Shown piece by piece: positions 61,480-64,000 of a DNA stretch of 64,000 nt. The translations under genes were made by a program, and so were the position numbers. The DNA comes from Thermosporothrix hazakensis (GTDB taxonomy: Bacteria; Chloroflexota; Ktedonobacteria; Ktedonobacterales; Ktedonobacteraceae), in assembly GCF_003253565.1 (NCBI RefSeq), contig NZ_QKUF01000002.1, positions 62,001-126,000 of the forward strand, read 5' to 3'. The notes below the pieces were generated by a model, which was given only the letters and a program-made list of their open reading frames with translations, ran no database searches and was not told the origin of the DNA. Each line of letters begins with the position of its first letter. Within the stretch, counting starts at the first letter, position 1.

Positions 61480-62958
61480 ATGCAAACGACAGTAGAAACC
61501 CGTTATGGCAAAATACGCGGAACCGAACTGAGCAAAAGCATCGTCTGGAAAGGCATTCCCTACGCTCAACCCCTTGCAGGACCGCTTCGCTTTCAGCCAC
61601 CACAGCCACCTGAGCCCTGGACGGGGACCCGTGACGCAACCGAGTTCAGCCCGATTGCTCCCCAGCCAATCCTTCAGGAACAGCGACTCAGTCAGATCTT
61701 TACAGGCAAGCAGGGGAAGCCTCCTGTTATCGGCGAGGACTGCCTGACACTCAACATCTGGGCTCCACAGGACCGCAGCCAGAAACATCCGGTCATGGTC
61801 TGGATTCATGGTGGCGCGTTTGTCTCCGGCTCAGGCTCGACCCCACTCTATGATGGTGAGAGCCTGGCAACTGAGGGCGATGTGGTGGTTGTCACCATCA
61901 ACTATCGGCTTGGTGCCCCTGGCTTCCTCTATCTGGAAAATGAGGGACAGCCCCAGTGCAACCGGGGTCTCTTGGATCAGATTGCAGCCCTGCGCTGGGT
62001 TCAGGAGAACATCGCAGCATTTGGTGGTGATCCCGACAATGTGACCGTGTTTGGCGAGTCGGCTGGCGCGATGAGCATTGGCACCCTGCTCGCGATGCCC
62101 GCGGCAAGGGGGCTCTTCCATCAGGCCATACTCCAGAGCGGCGCGTCCCATGCTGTTTCCACAAAGGAGCAGGCAGAACAGCAGGCAGGAGACTTCTGGA
62201 AGGCGCTCGGCAAGGAGCAGCCTGACCTGAACGCTCTGGCGGAACTCCCGTTTGAAGAGATCATCCAGGCACAGGTGCGCTCCGCCGAGGGCAAAACACA
62301 AATGAGCTACCAGCCCGTAATTGATGGCGTCACGCTTCCACAGGCACCCATCGATGCCGTTGCCTCGGGCTCCGCACGGGAAGTATCGCTCCTCATCGGC
62401 ACCAACCGCGATGAATGGAAGCTCTTTGAAGCGATGCAGACGATGAAAGTTCCCTTCAATGAGGAGATCTTTGCAAAAGCCTTTGGCCCGGCGGCTCCAG
62501 CGGTGCAAGCAGCCTATACAGCAGATCAACGTGGTGAGACCCCGGCTGAGGTCTGGTCCAGCGTGCAAACGGATCGCATTTTCCGCATACCCGCGATCCG
62601 TCTGGCAGAGCGACAGATACAGCACTCCCCGGTCTGGATGTATCGCTTTGACTGGGTATCTCCAGTGCTATACGGTCGCCTGGGAGCCTGTCACGGTCTG
62701 GAAATACCTTTTGTCTGGAACACCATTGAGAAGGCCGCCGCCTTGACAGGCAACACATCCGACAGCCATGCTCTGGGGAGGCGCATGCGGGCCGCCTGGA
62801 TCGCCTTCGCACATACCGGCTCCCCTGAAGCCGAGGACCTGCCTCACTGGCCGCGCTACGATCTCGAACGCCGTGCAACTATGATCTTCAATACCTCATG
62901 TGCCGTGATAGACGATCCCGAACCCCACACGCGCGCCCTCTGGGAACGCTTGATGTAG
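61480..62958 (+). CDS. Type-B carboxylesterase
   Basis: A 492-residue carboxylesterase/para-nitrobenzyl-esterase. It starts TVETRYGKIRGTELSKSIVW with KGIPYAQPLAGPLRFQPPQP. The oxyanion loop is VMVWIHGGAFVSGSGSTPLY. The nucleophile is in TVFGESAGAMSIGTLLAMPA (Ser in GESAGA, about residue 193). The His is in YGRLGACHGLEIPFVW. It hydrolyses carboxylic esters in the cytoplasm, as no signal peptide is seen. It lies directly downstream of R2lox, so it may act on, or supply, the oxidase's ligand; this is inference. ATG at 61480 is preferred, with ATG at 61462 an alternative. A terminator follows. Confidence 0.93.
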   Translation: MQTTVETRYGKIRGTELSKSIVWKGIPYAQPLAGPLRFQPPQPPEPWTGTRDATEFSPIAPQPILQEQRLSQIFTGKQGKPPVIGEDCLTLNIWAPQDRSQKHPVMVWIHGGAFVSGSGSTPLYDGESLATEGDVVVVTINYRLGAPGFLYLENEGQPQCNRGLLDQIAALRWVQENIAAFGGDPDNVTVFGESAGAMSIGTLLAMPAARGLFHQAILQSGASHAVSTKEQAEQQAGDFWKALGKEQPDLNALAELPFEEIIQAQVRSAEGKTQMSYQPVIDGVTLPQAPIDAVASGSAREVSLLIGTNRDEWKLFEAMQTMKVPFNEEIFAKAFGPAAPAVQAAYTADQRGETPAEVWSSVQTDRIFRIPAIRLAERQIQHSPVWMYRFDWVSPVLYGRLGACHGLEIPFVWNTIEKAAALTGNTSDSHALGRRMRAAWIAFAHTGSPEAEDLPHWPRYDLERRATMIFNTSCAVIDDPEPHTRALWERLM

Positions 62959-62966
62959 CCACACAA

Positions 62967-63013
62967 CGGAGAGGGAAGGAGAGACACCGCTTTCTCCTGC
63001 CTCTCCGGTTTTT
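62967..63013 (+). terminator. Terminator of the R2lox operon
   Basis: CGGAGAGG (62967-62974) pairs with CCTCTCCG (63000-63007), with an inner AGGAGA/TCTCCT stem, followed by GTTTTT. It starts 9 bases after the esterase stop. Confidence 0.75.
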
Positions 63014-63120
63014 CCCGCCCTCCCTCGGCTTTACAATGCCATCATCTTCACGTCTATCTCCTTAGAAAGCAGAATCGATCACTATCAATCGTAAAGAGCG
63101 AGGAACAAAGAACCACATAG

Positions 63121-64000
63121 ATGTCTTCCAGGAAGAGAAGAAAGGATCATCTCCATATGCGTGTCATTCGCCTGCTCATTGCGACCGTCCTGCTCTTGGT
63201 CGGCATTGTAGCGCTCTATTTCCTGGGCCTCACGCCCTTCGGTCACGCCATCTGGATGGCGCTTTTCTTTCGCGGTTTCGGCTTCTGGCTGATCGCTGCC
63301 GGGATCGCGGGCCTGTTTCTGATCCCTGCCGCGATTCTCAAGTTCACGCGCGGGTATTCCCCGGGCTTGCGCTTCTTGCTGACACTGGGGGTTGTTGAGT
63401 TGCTCGCCTTCTTTCTCTTTCTCTTTCTCAACAACCAGTTCTATCACAAGTACCTGGCACAGCAATCGTTTGAAACGATCACCAGTCTCCCGAATACCAC
63501 GCAAATACGCTATCTGCCGAAAGAAGTCAGCAAAACCTTCGGCAGCAACCGCTATCAGGACTCCCAGACAGCCCCGGGCGACTTCCACTCGATTCAGATC
63601 GGGGAGAACATCGAGTGGGTCGCGGCACGGGTGCCCAACGGCTTTATCAATAAGCTATCAAACGCAGGGCATCCTGATCGTACAGTCAGATGGCAGCCTG
63701 AAAAGCGTTGATGCGCCGATGACCTTTGGCGAGGGCATGGCCTTCAACCGCAGCATCGAGTGGCAAACCTATTCACGGCGCTTTAACAGCGATATCGACA
63801 CACCCTATTACATACTCACCTCCACTAACGAGGTGCTGACGCTGGTCCCCTCCATCGGCTATCACTTCCAGTTTCCGGCTATGGTTCCTTTTTGGGAAAG
63901 CACCTATGTGATTCATCCCGATGGCACGATTGAGAATCTGAGCCCCGAACGCATCCAGCAAGATCCCCGCTTCCAGGGGCAACGCCTGTTCCCTGAAGGG
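63121..64000 (+). pseudogene. Membrane protein, frameshifted and cut by window edge
   Basis: The first frame has three or four membrane helices: LIATVLLLVGIVALYFLGLT, WMALFFRGFGFWLIAAGIAG, FLLTLGVVELLAFFLFLFLN. A soluble part follows up to RVPNGFINKLSN. Near 63664 a one-base shift is needed. The next frame continues GILIVQSDGSLKSVDAPMTF, then GEGMAFNRSIEWQTYSRRFN and YYILTSTNEVLTLVPSIGYH to the end of the window without a stop. Large part missing on the right. No family recognised; the extracytoplasmic part may be beta-rich. The start at 63121 is uncertain; ATG 63157 is also possible. Confidence 0.7.

Noticed and set aside
1..64000. Insertion sequence, prophage, CRISPR array or tRNA/rRNA genes
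   Set aside because: No transposase or phage-like proteins, no regularly spaced short repeats, and no tRNA or rRNA signature were found by reading. The only tandem repeats are the gene cassettes at 1.2-5.1 kb.

Overview
The window looks like a chromosomal segment of a Ktedonobacteria-type Chloroflexota with a large soil genome. This is inferred from the moderate G+C, the dense one-component regulators (TetR, MarR, MerR, LacI, Rrf2, LuxR), the many predicted F420/FMN-dependent oxidoreductases and the gene repertoire (STM4015-like LRR protein, R2-like ligand-binding oxidase, paired ABC exporters). No rRNA, tRNA, transposase, phage module or CRISPR array was found. The only core gene is dnaE (48.4-51.9 kb); the rest is accessory metabolism and regulation.

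Layout. 0-1.2 kb: a cut-off ORF, a PPOX-type flavoprotein and a divergent MerR regulator with a MerR-type promoter between them. 1.2-5.1 kb: four tandem minus-strand cassettes, each with a promoter, a long conserved structured leader, a cysteine-cluster protein and a terminator. I recognise no described family here, and this is the most unusual part of the window. 5.1-8 kb: a decayed CocE-type hydrolase, thioredoxin and a beta-propeller lactonase. 8.3-11.9 kb: a three-gene molybdenum hydroxylase resembling PaoABC whose large subunit is frameshifted. 12-19.4 kb: inositol-phosphate synthase, an alpha/beta hydrolase, and a sugar ABC importer facing a LacI regulator across paired operators. 19.4-24.3 kb: a small conserved protein, a broken membrane protein and a heterodimeric ABC exporter. 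25-33.7 kb: oxidoreductases, two paralogous PH-like membrane proteins, a secreted protein, a broken GNAT and a winged-helix protein. 34-43.7 kb: TetR/flavin monooxygenase pair, PIG-L deacetylase, TetR, broken EEP nuclease, STM4015-like protein, a MarR fusion and a PPOX protein. 43.7-48 kb: broken methyltransferase, TetR/enoyl-CoA hydratase operon, a 3-hydroxyacyl-CoA dehydrogenase remnant and small zinc-binding proteins. 48.4-58.7 kb: dnaE, LuxR-type regulator, PPOX-like protein, Rrf2/MFS pair, a hydrolase lacking its nucleophile, GDPD and a quinone-type oxidoreductase. 58.9-64 kb: TetR, a TetR/R2lox/carboxylesterase operon and a frameshifted membrane protein running off the end.

Two themes recur. 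Regulators sit beside the enzyme or transporter they probably control, with good palindromes between them. About ten genes are broken by single-base shifts or single stop codons although both halves are well conserved, so either recent decay or base-level sequence error must be considered.
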